64,000 nucleotides of DNA from Nepenthes gracilis (GCA_033239525.1 BSYO01000004.1:24528037-24592036), one strand, 5' to 3'. Shown: positions 12,760 through 24,699, counted from the stretch's first letter. Numbers and translations: made by a program. Notes: generated from the sequence alone by a model not told the origin.

Positions 12760-13624
12760 TGATAGGTTCGGTAGAGCACGGATGACCGAGAGCTCAACCC
12801 ACGAGAGTAGCAGTGGCCCAACAGACGCTTTCCCAAGGCCAAGGCCCAGGAGGAGTGTTATTGACCCAGTCAACCTGCCAAAAGGAGAGAAATCCAAAGG
12901 ACGACGGCTCATCATGCGGAATATTGTGTCAAATGCCCGGACAGCAGTGTGGGTGGCCCAGGTGGGTTAACCCGGAACTATTAAACAAGGAACAGGCAAT
13001 TTGGGTTGTGCACAGAGATGCACCCAAAGTTGCCCCCTCCTGCGTGGCCGTCGACAAGCCTAATAACACACCACAGGCCAGCAAGGAAGCCTTGCCATAA
13101 TGCAACAACAACAACCGCCCTCGTAGCTCAACGAATATTCCCAAAATATTACCCATGGTGAAGCATTGCCCTAAGGTAGTAGTTATGGCTCAATAAAACT
13201 CTCCAAAAGACAATTACCATATAACACCTTCTTGGATCAACCTGAAAAAGGAAAGGATGTCCCCGGATAGTTACAATTATCATATGTGCCCCTTGCATGA
13301 TCATTGAAATAGTACAGTGGATCTACTAGAGCAACAAGTGTAATATCCCGATTTTCAAATAAAGTAATTAAGGTTGTATAATCAAGAGTTGGGTTTATAT
13401 TTTAATGGAAAAGGTATTAAGAAGTCATCATAGCTAAGAAATTATCTACTAAGGATAAGAATACTTAACCGATAAAAAATCGTTGACCGGAATTGGCAAA
13501 GTTGACCGGCAAAAATCGTTGACCAAAAATGGGCAAGTTGACAGGCTGATTAGGATTTTGCCCAGATTGCACATAATAGTCGAAATGAACAAATGGTCGG
13601 GATGAATGAAATTACAAGTATGTA

Positions 13625-13815
13625 AAAATGACCAACATACTTGTAAGAAAAATAACCGGTATGCCTATGAGAGGAATGACTGGTATACTTGTAAGGAGAA
13701 ATGGCCAGTATGCCTATGGGAGGAATGACCGGTATACTTGTAAAGAGAAGCGACCAGTATACTTGTAAGAGGAATAACCGGTATGCTTATAAGGAGAAGC
13801 GATCGGTATGCACAA
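13625..13815 (+). repeat. Tandem array, about 24-bp unit, ~8 copies
   Basis: Units of the type GACCGGTATRCYTGTAAGGA repeat every 24-25 bp. More degenerate relatives (CCGGTATGC, CCGGTTTG) continue to about 14340. It lies upstream of the TATA box of the LTR, where enhancer-like repeats are common. Confidence 0.75.
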
Positions 13816-14890
13816 TTATATTGAAATAGTGTAAAATTGCCAGTATGGAGCAAAATATTAGCATGCAAATGACCGGTTTGATTTTACCAGGTTTGAATTG
13901 GCAAATTGGCAATGATGCAATTTTACCGGTTTGAAATGATGATTTGGTAGAAAAGCAACGATATAAAATTACCGGAATGACTATAGGTAAAACACTGATA
14001 TGGGTTTTAAGTAACCAGTATGCGTTTTTGAGGAAAATAATCGGTATACTGAAGAGGGCAAAATAACCGATTGGCCAAAATATTCGTTATGGTGCAAAAT
14101 GTCGATTTTGTGCATTTTGGGCAATTTGGTGAATTTCCCGGAATGAAGTAAATGGATGAGAGGAAATAAAATGACCGGTATGCTTGTGATTAAAATAACC
14201 AATATAGATTGAAAGGGATGAAACGGCCGGTTTCCACAATTACAGGTATGGCAAAAGTGACAGGTATGCATAAAATTATTGGTTTGCGTAGAATGACTGG
14301 AATGCATAGAATTGCCCGGGATGGCAAAATGGCCAGTTTGCTATAATAATTTGTATGGGTTTTATACAAAATGATCCGATCAACGAAATGTTGATCGGGT
14401 AAGGAAGGCACAGGCATATTCTGACTAATTGAGATTGGGAATGGATTTCCTCTGGACAGGAATTGAGTGAATATCCGGAGACCATTTTCGGATAGGATTG
14501 AGTGATAATCCGGAAATGATTTTTTCGGACAGGAATTTCGGAGTGGATCGAGATGTATCCGGAGAAGATTTCAAGAGAGAATTTCGGTGAGTTTTGGAGA
14601 CGATTTCCAAAGATGATTTTCGGAGAATATGACCAGGATTAGATTGTCAAAAGACAACCGAAGAAAAATAATGAATGAATTGACCAAGTACGAGAGTTGA
14701 CCAGGCTGATTTACTAGCCATAAATTGATCTAAAGTCAGAGTGGTCAAAACAGAGTCGGTGAACTGCTTCTACCTGCTCCCACCTACTCAAATTCTTTGA
14801 AATTCTCTGAAATTCTTTGAAAAATGAGATATAAATAAAATATCGGTAGTAGGTGACCTGCCCCATCTACTCTCACCTACCCCTATTACC

Positions 14891-14898
14891 TATAAATA
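14891..14898 (+). promoter_or_regulatory. TATA box in family A copy 2
   Basis: TATAAATA lies about 125 bp before the donor-like AAG|GCAAGT site. Its placement suggests a Pol II start around 14925. Activity is unknown. Confidence 0.45.
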
Positions 14899-15442
14899 TT
14901 GGATGCAGGGGTTTGGGAACAAGTTTTAGAAACAGGGGAGATAGTGACGAAGAATTAAATGAGGAAGAAAGCTCAATGTCAGATTAAGTAATGAAATTTG
15001 GAAAAAAGGCTAAGGCAAGTGTACTCTATGATTTTATATATTAGTGTTTTTATATTCTACTTAGTAAGTTTCTATGAGAATTATGTTATGTTAATTGCTT
15101 TCTATATTTTTGAGTTTGGCTAGCAAACATCAAACGCTTATTCATTTGTAACATTGGCAACATTCATGAACGAAAGCATGCTCTCTTAAGAACTTCAATT
15201 ATTTTCATATAAAAGAAGTCCAGTATTTGCATGTTTTAAGAAGTTCGATTATTTGCTTATTTGTATGAACTCCTATTGTACGCATCAATGAAGAACTTCG
15301 GTCACATGCATCATAAAATAACTGCGATCTTTTGTATGTTTAAGAATTTTGGACCTCTGTGCATTAAAAACTTCCGATGCATTGCTTTCGAATTTTGGAC
15401 ACTTATGTTTTATGAAACTGGATTTAAAGGTCGAGAGTTGCA

Positions 15443-15722
15443 AATCTTCAATGTAGCCATTACTTGAAATATGTTGGTCAAGAACTATAGACCTTAAATG
15501 TAGCCGTTTTGGTTGGTTAAGAGTTATGGACCTTAAATATAGCCGTTTATAAGATTTGATGGTCAAGAGAGTCGAGAGCTGCAGATTTTAAATGTAGCCG
15601 TTATTTGAGATATGTTAGTCAAAAGTTACAGGCTTTAAATGTAACCGTTTCGGTTGGTCAAGAGTTATGAACCTTAAATATAGCCGTTTGTTAGTCAAGA
15701 ACTACAGACCTTAAATGTAACC
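15443..15722 (+). repeat. Tandem array, about 39-bp unit with W-box-like and AACGG-type motifs
   Basis: Seven related units carry TTAAATRTAGCCGTT at 15491, 15530, 15585, 15632, 15671 and 15709, with a degraded one near 15443. Spacing is 38-39 bp, plus 8- or 16-bp insertions in two units. Most units also hold GGTCAA, the complement of the W-box core TTGACC, and TAGCCGTT, whose complement contains AACGG. It lies downstream of the TATA box. Confidence 0.75.
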
Positions 15723-16953
15723 AATTTTTTACGAAAACTGGTTTTGAAATAGAAACATGCTGTGGAAACCAATTTGCATGAAAATGTTTGTTCATGTTTT
15801 TATGAATTCGACTCCGGCCACGTTTCATGATCTGCATGCATAAATATCTTCATTATGTTTTGTCTTTTTCTACCATGATTATGATTATATGTGACTTTTT
15901 CTTATGGGTACATTGTTGGGCTTTTAACTCACTCCTCTTCTATTTTCTTTCAAACGATGATGAGTTTATGTCCGACGAGAAGGAATAAAGTCTGATGGAC
16001 TAGATAGGCAGAAGACTGATTGCAAATCAAGTAGAAGTATATGAGTGATATTGATGTAAATCTCTTTTGGTTCTTTTAGGAAACTTTGTAAAATGATTCG
16101 GTTGTATTAATTAATGGGTAAATTATGTGTTTTCGCTAAATTTTATTAGGAAAAATTTGTATTTCCTAGTGGTATCTCAATTCGATTCTGGACTCATGTG
16201 TTTGGTCGACTGACCTACTTAATACGGCCGACTTAAGAGTTCTGACCTTATGCAATCCTGTGTAGGCAATGTAAAATAAAAGAAAATTTTCAATCCACCC
16301 ATATAAGTATATATATATGTATATCCTTTTTATCATAATTTATTTTAATACTATATAAGTACGATAATTTAACGAAAATTATATATGGTGGAATATGGTC
16401 GTTCCGTCACAATGGGAACCAACCATAAGGCCCAAGAAATGCCACATCGACTCTAATTTTATAAATACCCCTTCGCCTCTACGGTAAAGGAACAAAACAA
16501 GTTTTACCCTCGAACTCCCTTGAAGGATCAAAAAGTCTTCTCTCTCTCTCACTCTCAAGCCACTCAACTTGCGAGTACCTCTCTCACTTTCTCAAAGCTA
16601 CTCTTCATCGAGCACATTTCTCTCTCTCTAAGCCGCTCTCCAACCGAACACACAATCGATGCTCAATTCTATATCTAAAAGTCGCTCCCCATTGAGCACA
16701 TCATTCGAAGCCTAACCATCCAATCCACACTTAATCCCCCCACCTTTGTGTATCCGCGCATTTTTTTACATCCTTCATCTTTTTTTTCTTATAGAAAGAT
16801 TTCTATTTTGAACATCGAAGAATATATCAGGGAGTAAATCCCGTCATTTTTTAACCTTTCATTTATTTATTATGGTGTATAGGATTCAAATTATCAATAA
16901 TAGAGATCGGACCCTTTTTAATTCGACCCGCTGAGAACGATCAAACGACTTCC

Positions 16954-17085
16954 TAATCTATATAATAATTTAAATTCAATGGCGCATCAACATACAACTC
17001 ATCTATAATCAACTTTTTCTAATCCGTATAATAATTTGAATTCAATGACGCATCAACATACAACTCATCTATAATCAACTTTTTC
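16954..17085 (+). repeat. Two-copy 66-bp tandem duplication
   Basis: The segment from TAATCTATATAATAATTT to AACTTTTTC is repeated directly, with the second copy starting at 17020. The copies differ at a few positions. It covers the presumed 3' end of the 12760-16992 LTR. Confidence 0.85.
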
Positions 17086-17134
17086 TATATATATTATTTA
17101 TTTATATTAAAACTCACAAATTGTAAATTAGTAT

Positions 17135-18020
17135 TGTTGGGTTTGATATGAAGGCCCAAGGAGACTCCAAGCCCAATCCAGGAGCAACGGCCCACGCGGT
17201 AGATCCAGTCCAACACCCCAAAGTGGCCTACATGGCAGCCCACGCTCGCAGCCAATGGATATCGTCTGCAACCCATTAGACCAAGGGGGAAAAAGTCAAC
17301 GTTGCCAGCCGTAACTTACACTGCTGCCTGCAGTTCCCCAACCAATCCCAACGCAATAGGTAGACCAAGCATGGCTTGCGATGCCCGACAGTCTGCTTGC
17401 CACCACAAGGCAACAACTGACACACTGGCGATTACCGTCAATGGCTAACGGCCAACAAATCACAATAGTGGGGATTATTACGCCAAGAACCCCGATCAGG
17501 GGAGCCATAAATACCCTCCTCGCTTACAGAAAGAGAGAGGGGGGAGATCAATCGATCAATTAACTTTACAGAGAACAAGAGCCTGGCATCGAGACATACA
17601 CTCTTGCATGCGCAAGCTCTCACAAACATAGCCAGCTACCGCTTTTCTCTAACCTAATACAGACCATTACAGTCAGACGCCGGCTGCGGTGCATTTCGGG
17701 AGCCAGGCCTCCCGTCACTCGCTCACCATTCCCCCAATTTTGCATTCACGCACTCCCTACGCATTCACAGTATACTCTCGCATACCTTAAAGCGTGCGCT
17801 CCCCCTTTCCATTCATTGCGGAAGGTTTGCTAACTTGAGTGTCGGAGTATTTTTGATGGAAGAAATCCAACCGGGCCTCTGACGTCCTATTTGTTAGTTA
17901 TGTTGTGCAGGTCCTAGGATTACAGAGACGGAGACCGGATCCGCTCGAGATCACCTTAGGACAACGAGGAATCTGAAGGCTCCCTAATCTGTACAACAAC
18001 CGAGGACCCGGGATGCAACA
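17135..18020 (+). repeat. 5' LTR of the Tat-type element
   Basis: 886 bp from TGTTGGGTTTGATATG to GGATGCAACA. It contains a CATAAATA promoter box near 17505 followed by CCCTCCTCGCTTACAG. The same blocks recur in order in 27813-28885. Confidence 0.88.
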
Positions 18021-18037
18021 TTGGCGCCGTCTGTGGG
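18021..18037 (+). other. Primer-binding site
   Basis: TTGGCGCCGTCTGTGGG lies directly after the LTR terminal CA. The TGGCGCC start is typical of plant Gypsy elements primed by a tRNA ending GGCGCCA. Confidence 0.8.
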
Positions 18038-18059
18038 ATTGAGAGAAAAAGCCTAGCGT

Positions 18060-18470
18060 CTCTCTCTCACATTCAATCCTTCACAACAAGATAGTCAACA
18101 TGATGGCACAAGTGAGTGCGCCAAAAAGAGACGCAGTCGTTCGAGCAACGACCCCTTAGTGGGTGGCCACGCAGACATCCGTCCGGAGCCGGACATCCAC
18201 CGCCTAGCAGTAGACATGGGCAACATGAAGTTGATGATCTAGGTCCTCTACAACCGAACGAGCGTACCATAGATGGGGGTTGCTCCTCCAGCGTCCCAGG
18301 TGTCGTCCTCCAAGTGAGGAAGGCATTGTGCAGGAGCCCCACGAGAAGATCCGAACGGCCTAGCGAAGCCGGTGCCCAGGTGGCCACCGGCAGCAGGGGC
18401 CAATCTGTGGCTATAAGCCACCCCAGCCGGGATGAGTGGGAGGAAAGCCCACTATAACTCCAGGATCTTC
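18060..18470 (+). pseudogene. Degraded gag-side leader sequence
   Basis: A start codon soon after the primer-binding site (18101) opens a frame broken by stops. Neither a zinc knuckle nor a clear gag fold is visible. Its position right after the PBS is the only reason to call it gag. The frame runs into integrase-side sequence at about 18470, so the deletion that removed protease and reverse transcriptase must lie near here. Confidence 0.4.
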
Positions 18471-18499
18471 GGAGCAATATGCCAAGGACTTGCGGAAAT

Positions 18500-19775
18500 T
18501 CCTAGCCGTACCCAATATTGACGTCTCAAACCAAGAAGTGCTGCGAATCGACGAGGGTGACAACTGGATGACCCCATATTAAAAGTACCTAACGGACGAA
18601 ATGTTGCTCGAAAATGCCGACGAAGCCAAACGGATTAAGAGGATGATAGGCTGGTACACGGTATACAGGCGAGGATATTCCACTCCTTACCTGAAATGCC
18701 TGACCCCTGAGGAGGCTGAGTACGCCCGAGAGAAGTCTACCTCAGCGTATGCGACTCACATGTCGAAGGAAGAATATTGCATTTAAGATCATGCGGTAGG
18801 GTCTCTTCTAGCCTACGATGAAGTAGGATGCTTTGGAATTCGTGAAGAAATGTGGAAACTGTGTGGTCCACAGATCCATGATGCACCTCCCATATATGGA
18901 GCTGTGCAGCCTTCAGCCCCGTGGCCGTTCGCCTAGTTGGGGCTCGATATCCTCGGACCACTACCTCTGGCATCCGGACAAAGGAAACTCCTCATCGTAG
19001 CCATCGTCTACTTCACCAAATGGGTAAAAGAAGTCCCTCTGCTCGAATCACCGAATAGAACGCTACGGAGTTCCATCGTCAGAATATCGTCTGTCGATTT
19101 GGGATTCTCAAGGTGATAGTGATCGACAACGGAACCCAATTCACCAACAAGCAGTTCACTAAATATTACGCAAGCCTACGCATCAGGATGATATATACGT
19201 TTGTGGCATACCCCAGAAAAATAGGCAAGTTGAAGTCACCAACCGCACAATGCTGCACGGATTGAAGACCAAGCTAGAAGATGCAGGGGGCTCGTGGGTC
19301 GATGAGTTATCCTCCGTGCTCTGATCATACCGAACAATCCCACGGGAACCAATGAGAAATACTCCCTTTAGCCTTTGCTACGGGCCCGAAACCATGGCCC
19401 CGTTGAGGTGGGACTACCCTACCTCCGAGTCAAATGCTTCGATCCGACCATGAACACCCAAAAACTCCGAGAATGCCTTAACCTACTCCCAGAAATTCGA
19501 GACATTGCTCGCCTGAGGATTGCAGCCTAACAACAGCACATCGCGCGATACTACAACAGTCGGCTGAAGGCATACCCACTTGAGGTTGGAGATCTGGTCT
19601 CCGGAGTGAAAATACTGCAGGAAAAGCTGCGAGCAAGAACAAACTTTCCACCTGCTGGGAAGGCCGGTTCCTCATCTCCGCAATCCTCCAGAGCGGGGCA
19701 TACAAGCTACGCACCCAAAACGACAAGCTAGTCCCACGAACTGGAACGTCGCCAACCTCAGAAAATACTATCAAT
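18500..19775 (+). pseudogene. Integrase remnant (RNase H-integrase linker to C-terminus)
   Basis: 18540-18780 reads as the linker and zinc-binding part of integrase: a GDNWMTPY block, then MIGWYTVYRRGYSTPYLKC and EEAEYAREK, as in plant Gypsy polyproteins. 18935-19035 gives GLDILGPLPLASGQRK and VYFTKWVKEVP, and 19110-19185 gives VIDNGTQFTN, the region of the catalytic DD motifs. 19360-19400 gives NTPFSLCYGPE. 19480-19775 gives the C-terminal ARYYNSR...VGDLV and WNVANLRKYY. Stops and frameshifts between these blocks show it is dead. Confidence 0.8.
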
Positions 19776-19984
19776 AGGACAACGTTGGCCCAAGTATGGC
19801 ATACACACACACCCCATGAGGAATGCTTGTACATGTATTGTGCTTTTATTTAATAAAATTGATTGTTCCTGTTAGTTTGTGTTTTCATTCATGTGAATGC
19901 TTGCATGCATAACATTCCAAAAAGCAAAACAACATAGACTGCCTCTAAGTCGGGGGGACTATTGTCCGTCCGTAAAATGAATCC

Positions 19985-20375
19985 TTGACTCCGCACCAGG
20001 CAGCCCAAAAGCAGTTGTCCTAAGATCTCAACTCCACTTCAAACTACCCGGAAGCGACCACCTCATAATCTCGACCCCATGTCGAATGGCCCAAGCGGCC
20101 CCATACACTCTAGCTTTGCGCCAAATGGCCCAAAAGCAGCCACCTTAGAATCTTAACCCCGTGTCAAATGGCCCAAGCGGCTCCATACACTTTGGATCTG
20201 CACCAAATGGCCCGAAAGCGGCCACCTTAGGATCTTGACTCCGCATTGAATGGCCCAAAGCAGCCCCCTGCACCTTGGCTCCACGCCAAATGGCCCGAAA
20301 GAAGCCATGCGCAGACTTTGACTCCATGTCAAAAGGACCTCAAGCGGTCCGCGAACTTGGCCTCACGCCAACGAC
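19985..20375 (+). repeat. Tandem repeats, 82-83-bp unit, about 4.7 copies
   Basis: CCAAATGGCC-containing units recur at 20121, 20203 and 20286, each followed by an AAGCAGCCACCTTAG-like block and an ACTCC...AATGGCCCAA block. A purine tract with GGGGGGACTATTG (about 19953-19967) comes just before. Tandem repeats downstream of pol are usual in Tat-lineage elements. Confidence 0.85.
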
Positions 20376-20987
20376 CCGCGGTGAAAAACATCCAGGTTGG
20401 GGGCTTTTGAAGTTCTTAACTTACGACCAACAAAACCTTAGGGAGCAAGAATTGCAAGCGTGCGGTAAACTTCTCCCAAAGAAGAGCACTTCTCACCTCT
20501 GAATGGTCATGGACTAGGACCGAGTAATCGGATAGCAATGATGCCTAAAGCGGGGCCGAAGTGCCAATGCAAGAACCGCATGTGAAACGGCCTAGACCCG
20601 AAATCTAACTACTGTGGCGTGAAAACCCAACTAGCCCTTAGCGTAGCTCCACGAGACTTCCGACGATATCCACTCTACTGGATCAAGCTTCCCATTAAAC
20701 GTGTGAGATGCAATGACATCCTTTGAAGAAAGATGAGTACAGCACAAGAAGGTGCCGGATTGGGACTTGGAGGCTTTACAAGCACAAGAAGGCGCAAGAA
20801 GGACGAGTGCAGCACAATAGTTTTACAAGCTTAGACGAAAAACACGAAATGTCATCTCTAAAATCATACTTGGAGGTGTAGGTGCAAAAAAGGGGCGCTA
20901 TTTCTCATTCATATATACAAGACGATGACAAGTGGTACAAAAAGAAAAGAATGAGATAAAAGGCAATGTATACAAGAAGAACCACCA

Positions 20988-22953
20988 CTAAAAGTCTGAT
21001 GGGCCTACCCCCTCAAGAAAGTTCCTCAGGCGAGACCTATCGTAGACCCCAGAGTTGCCCGGATGGAAGACGCCTTCTGGAATGTCGGGGACCTCGAGCG
21101 AGGCGATCCTGTGACACAAGCGGATACTATCCCAGAATTTGGTTTCCAGGATGAGATTTACTTGGAGGGAGAAAACCATTAGGTCTTGGGACAAGCGAGA
21201 ATTATTATCCTCAAAAGTGGTGACTATCTTCTTTAGGCGCTCGATTTCCTGCCTCAGAAGCGCGACCTCTTGCATCTGATGGCCATTGTCCGTTTTCACG
21301 CGCTTGATTTCTTGTTGCATTAGCCTGTTCTCCCCCTGGAAGGAGGTGACCCTAGTTCTCATGAGCTCTGCAATCTCTTGCCCACGATGGAAACTCCCGT
21401 GCAGTTGAGCAGTCAGCTCATTGAAAGACCCAGCCTCGCTTGAGACCTGCATGGGAAAGAGAAGATCAAAAACTCCCAGAATCTCGAACCACAGATGAAT
21501 ACTTGACTCAAGACAATTATACCTTAGCAGAACACACATTCGGATGACCGACTCCTCCTGCGCCAGGGGCAAAGGGGGCTCCGCGCATCCAACCGTAGCC
21601 TCCCCAGAGTTGAGATGGCCTAGAGTATCAGATAACATGGGGACGCTTGGGGGCTCCGCCTCCCGAGCCTTCCCAACAGTGACAGTCTCCATAGTCGCAT
21701 CAGTCTTTGGCGGACTGGCCTCTTGCCCTATTTCAGCCTCCAACTCATCAGGAAAAGACGCGTCGCCCTCCGTGGCGGGCACCCCCTCAACGGTCATCTC
21801 CGGTGGCATTAGATCAAACGGAACCACGGGAGACTCTCCTCCAGAATGGAACTCCTCCGCAGGAACACCGGACTCAGCCAGTGCCATGTCAGGAATTGAT
21901 ACGAACCCAACGGCTCCCTCTCGTGACTCGATGTCCTACGTCGCCATTGAGATTAGACTCCGGGACCGTACGGTGGACCCCGCGGCCAATCACTCTGATC
22001 TCCGGGTGCAAGTGCCTCTGGCCTCCCTCAGCCTCTTCAACAGGGCCTCAAGATCCTCCTTATCCGAGGATGACTCCAGCAGAGAGTAGCAGCTCTCCTC
22101 AGCGTCCTCTCCCAAAGACCCGCAGACCACAATGCCCGTGGGCTTCTTCTTTAGAGAGCCCGCCACGGCCTAGCTAGATGCTGGATCCCACTTGGAGGCA
22201 GCAAGGGCGTCAAACGTCAGGTAGTATCCCTGAGTAGAGAACGTCTTCATCTGGGAACCGATGGCGGCAACTAGTCTCACCATTTCCCTGACCTCCTCGT
22301 CGGACACCTCCTTAAAGTGCAGCGAGATTGGACCCCACTCTCGTGAAAGCTCTAAATCTAACGACTCCTGCAGGAACAAGAAACGATTCTTCCAATTTTT
22401 TCCATGATTTGGGGTTGGTCCCCCGGAATTGAAAGCCAGCTCTCGGAGACATGGAGATCCAACTATCGGTCTCCGAGAAGCGAAATATTACCTTCATCTG
22501 CTGTCGCATCAAAGGATACAGAATGCAGACAAATGAAGACGCACAACGAAACCAAGTAGCGGAGAGAGTTCGGGTGAAGTCTCGCCACCGAGACGCCCAA
22601 GGTTTCGACAAGGGCAGTCAGCTCGCACAACATGGGGTAACAGAGCCCCCCTTTTAGATGGTGTTCGTAGACGGTAACGAAGCCCTCTAAGGGGTGTGGG
22701 CCATACCATCCAAGCCAAGAGCACGGTATGACATGTCAAAAGGAATGCCGTAATCGACCATTAGGGCAGCGATGGTTCTCATGGTCAGAACGGAACCTGT
22801 ATTATCTACCCTATGAGTACCAGATCTGGGAACTAGCGAAGAGGAAGGGAATTCTTTCTTCTTAACCATCTCGCTCGCTTGGGAATGAGTTACAATCTTA
22901 ATCAGGGAAAGGACTTCGCAGAGACACCGTATATAAAGGCAACAAGGTGTCAA
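20988..22953 (-). pseudogene. Antisense ORF of the Tat element (PF04195-like domain plus coiled coil), broken
   Basis: Read on the minus strand from 22953: MVKKKEF..., then an LMVDYGIPFDM block, and after a frame change EGFVTVYEHHLKGGL...LHPNSLRYLVSLCVF. This is the arrangement of the 'putative gypsy type transposon' family PF04195. Further along, an acidic, Pro/Ser-rich linker leads into a long coiled coil (about 21100-21440; heptads such as LLRQEIERLKK). At about 21450-21525 an intron-like segment (AAG|GTATAATT ... CCATGCAG|GTC) interrupts the frame. 20988-21887 is still open for 299 codons; the upstream part has shifts. Its product is unknown; it opposes the element's own direction. Confidence 0.7.
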
Positions 22954-23299
22954 CGTGTAGGAAACTCAAGCGACTTCCTTACCCATAAATCAAGCCACAT
23001 GCCCGTCTGATAAGAACGCCATGATTCCCAAAAGTCAGGCAATCATGGACCCTCGTCAGACCGGCAACTAGTATCTCTTTAGCCGCCTGATAAGATCTCG
23101 ATTGTCACATCCGCATTTAATGCCAGGATCCTAATCATCAGGAGCGGCGGCAGCGAAGTAAAAGAAAAAAAATAAGAGAGGAACATGCAAGTATGAGCAA
23201 ACAGCACAAATAATAAGTTTATTATGCATTTCACTAATGGACTTTTTTACAGATTAAGGCGGTCGACGGCCAGATTACAACTAATTGTCCTCACTGGAT

Positions 23300-24070
23300 C
23301 CTGGGGAGTCCGGAGCAGTGAATTCCCTCAGATGGGAGTGGGTTTGGATGCCTGAGTTTCAAGAGTCTAGGATGCCGATGCGGAAGTCCGACTCCTCTAG
23401 CCTGGCTAGCCTATGGCTGAGATAGATGCCGTCCAGAACCTCCTTTCCAGTGCAGGAGCCACTTCCTCCGAGCTGAGCCTCAACCTCAGCTCAGCCTCCA
23501 ACCGCGCGAGCTCCTTTCTAGAGTGCACCCGGAAATGATCAAACTCCTTCTGGAAAGCCAGGATACGGCCTTGAGCCTGCATGTTGGCATCAGCAAGCCT
23601 AGATGCTTGTGCCTCCGATTCGGACCACACTCCCTTAAAGTGCGCGGCCCGAGCCCTCACCTGCTCAACCTCCTAGACCAAAGCCTGCACTCGGGTCTCG
23701 CAGCCCTCAACGGCTAGGGCTACCTGCTGGAATGTGGGATCCCTCCTCCTGGGCCTCAGGCCTCGCGAGGATGTGGACGTGCCCTCCCTCTCAAAGCCCA
23801 GTGGGGCCTGCAAAAACCTTACCGGTCCGATAACGGTGGTCTCTGAACCGCCACCTCTTATGGCCGCAACAGAGTAGGCGTGGCGTCATCACGAATCCAT
23901 AAAGCACGCACGTCTCCCACAGACTCTCCAGGAGAAGACTCAAACCCCGACGAAGATGACGATCGCTCCATAAGGAAGAAAGGGAGACAAGAATAGCACT
24001 TACCTTGCACCCTCAAAGCAACTACGAGATGTAGAACTCTTGAGGGAATCATGGAGTTTAAATAGCCAAG
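23300..24070 (-). pseudogene. Second antisense coiled-coil fragment
   Basis: The minus strand at 23406-23660 encodes a coiled-coil stretch (ELARLEAELRLRLSSEE), and about 23858-24052 encodes a Ser-rich acidic piece (SSSSGFESSPGESVGD). Intron-like junctions are visible: GGTAAGTGC near 24003, and GGTAAGG...TTTTTGCAG near 23805-23825. The order (acidic linker, then coiled coil) repeats that of the 20988-22953 ORF, so it may be a duplicated or second antisense gene of the same element. It is broken by stops. Confidence 0.5.
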
Positions 24071-24699
24071 AAACCTCTAGGAAACGCTTCGAGAAGGAGC
24101 CAATCAATCCCCTCCACATGGCATGTCCCTGAAGAGTCACGTCTTTCCACCGTAGATCATTATGACGCGATGCCCCCAGATCTCCCAGAAAGTTAATGCA
24201 TCGGGCGACCTGGTGGATATGACATCCACTCGCAGCGTTTCAACTTCCTGAGCCTTGGCCACCAGGAGTCTCCTCCTACCACGTCCTCTCGTCGACGGTC
24301 TGTCCCAAGACCCGAGGTACGAGGATGGCCGGAAGCCGGCCATGAGCACTAGAACACACTCAAACATGTGGAATGGGGCGCAATGCCACGGAAGGAGCGG
24401 ATTGCCCACGAAGTGTGATCCAAAGAAGCAGTTAATAAGAGAAGATGCATGCCATGAGACAGCAGAGTAAAGACAAAAGGCTATTTCTCTTATTAATCAA
24501 GACTTTTTTTAAAAAGTATAAAATTTACGACAGCCAAGATACAAGAAAGGAGAAGAGGATGCGTCACGGGGCATCAGCTCCAAGCAACTGGAGCTGATGA
24601 CCCAAGCGACCTACATTGGGCCGCAAAGGCTCCACCGCCGATGACCCAACAAGCCGAAGCACACCAGCCCGAAGTAGCCAAGTGTTGGTCAACCACCAC

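Larger units (their letters stand above)
13339..16411 (+). repeat. Solo LTR-like element, family A copy 2 (about 3.07 kb)
   Basis: It starts TGTAATATCCCGATTTTC and ends GGTCGTTCCGTCACA, the mirror of family A ends seen in the other copies. It has a U3-like tandem array (13625-13815), a TATA box (TATAAATA, 14891-14898), a donor-like AAG|GCAAGTGT at 15015, and a second tandem array downstream (15443-15722). The acceptor region near 15950 (TTTTCTTTCAAACGATGATGAG) has lost its AG. It is longer than the ~2.35-kb copies because of the arrays. Flanking bases (ACAAG / ATGGG) do not form a clean duplication. Confidence 0.6.
12760..16992 (+). repeat. LTR remnant hosting a nested insertion
   Basis: It begins TGATAGGTTCGG, like the host LTR at 7156, and closes near GGCGCATCAACA at 16992. 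Removing the nested 13339-16411 element leaves about 1.16 kb. Its TATA box (TATAAATA, 16460-16467) is followed by CCCCTTCGCCTCTACGG, matching ATAAATACCCTCCTCGC in the LTR at 17135, so it is probably a related Tat-type LTR. No target duplication was found, and the right end lies in a duplicated segment, so the end is uncertain. Confidence 0.45.

Noticed and set aside
12762..13160. Overlapping plus- and minus-strand frames of 62-95 codons
   Set aside because: They lie within the U3 part of an LTR remnant, and no protein family is recognisable.
21544..22177. Plus-strand frames of 156-181 codons
   Set aside because: They are complements of the antisense coiled-coil ORF, whose heptad pattern and linker make the minus strand the better reading.
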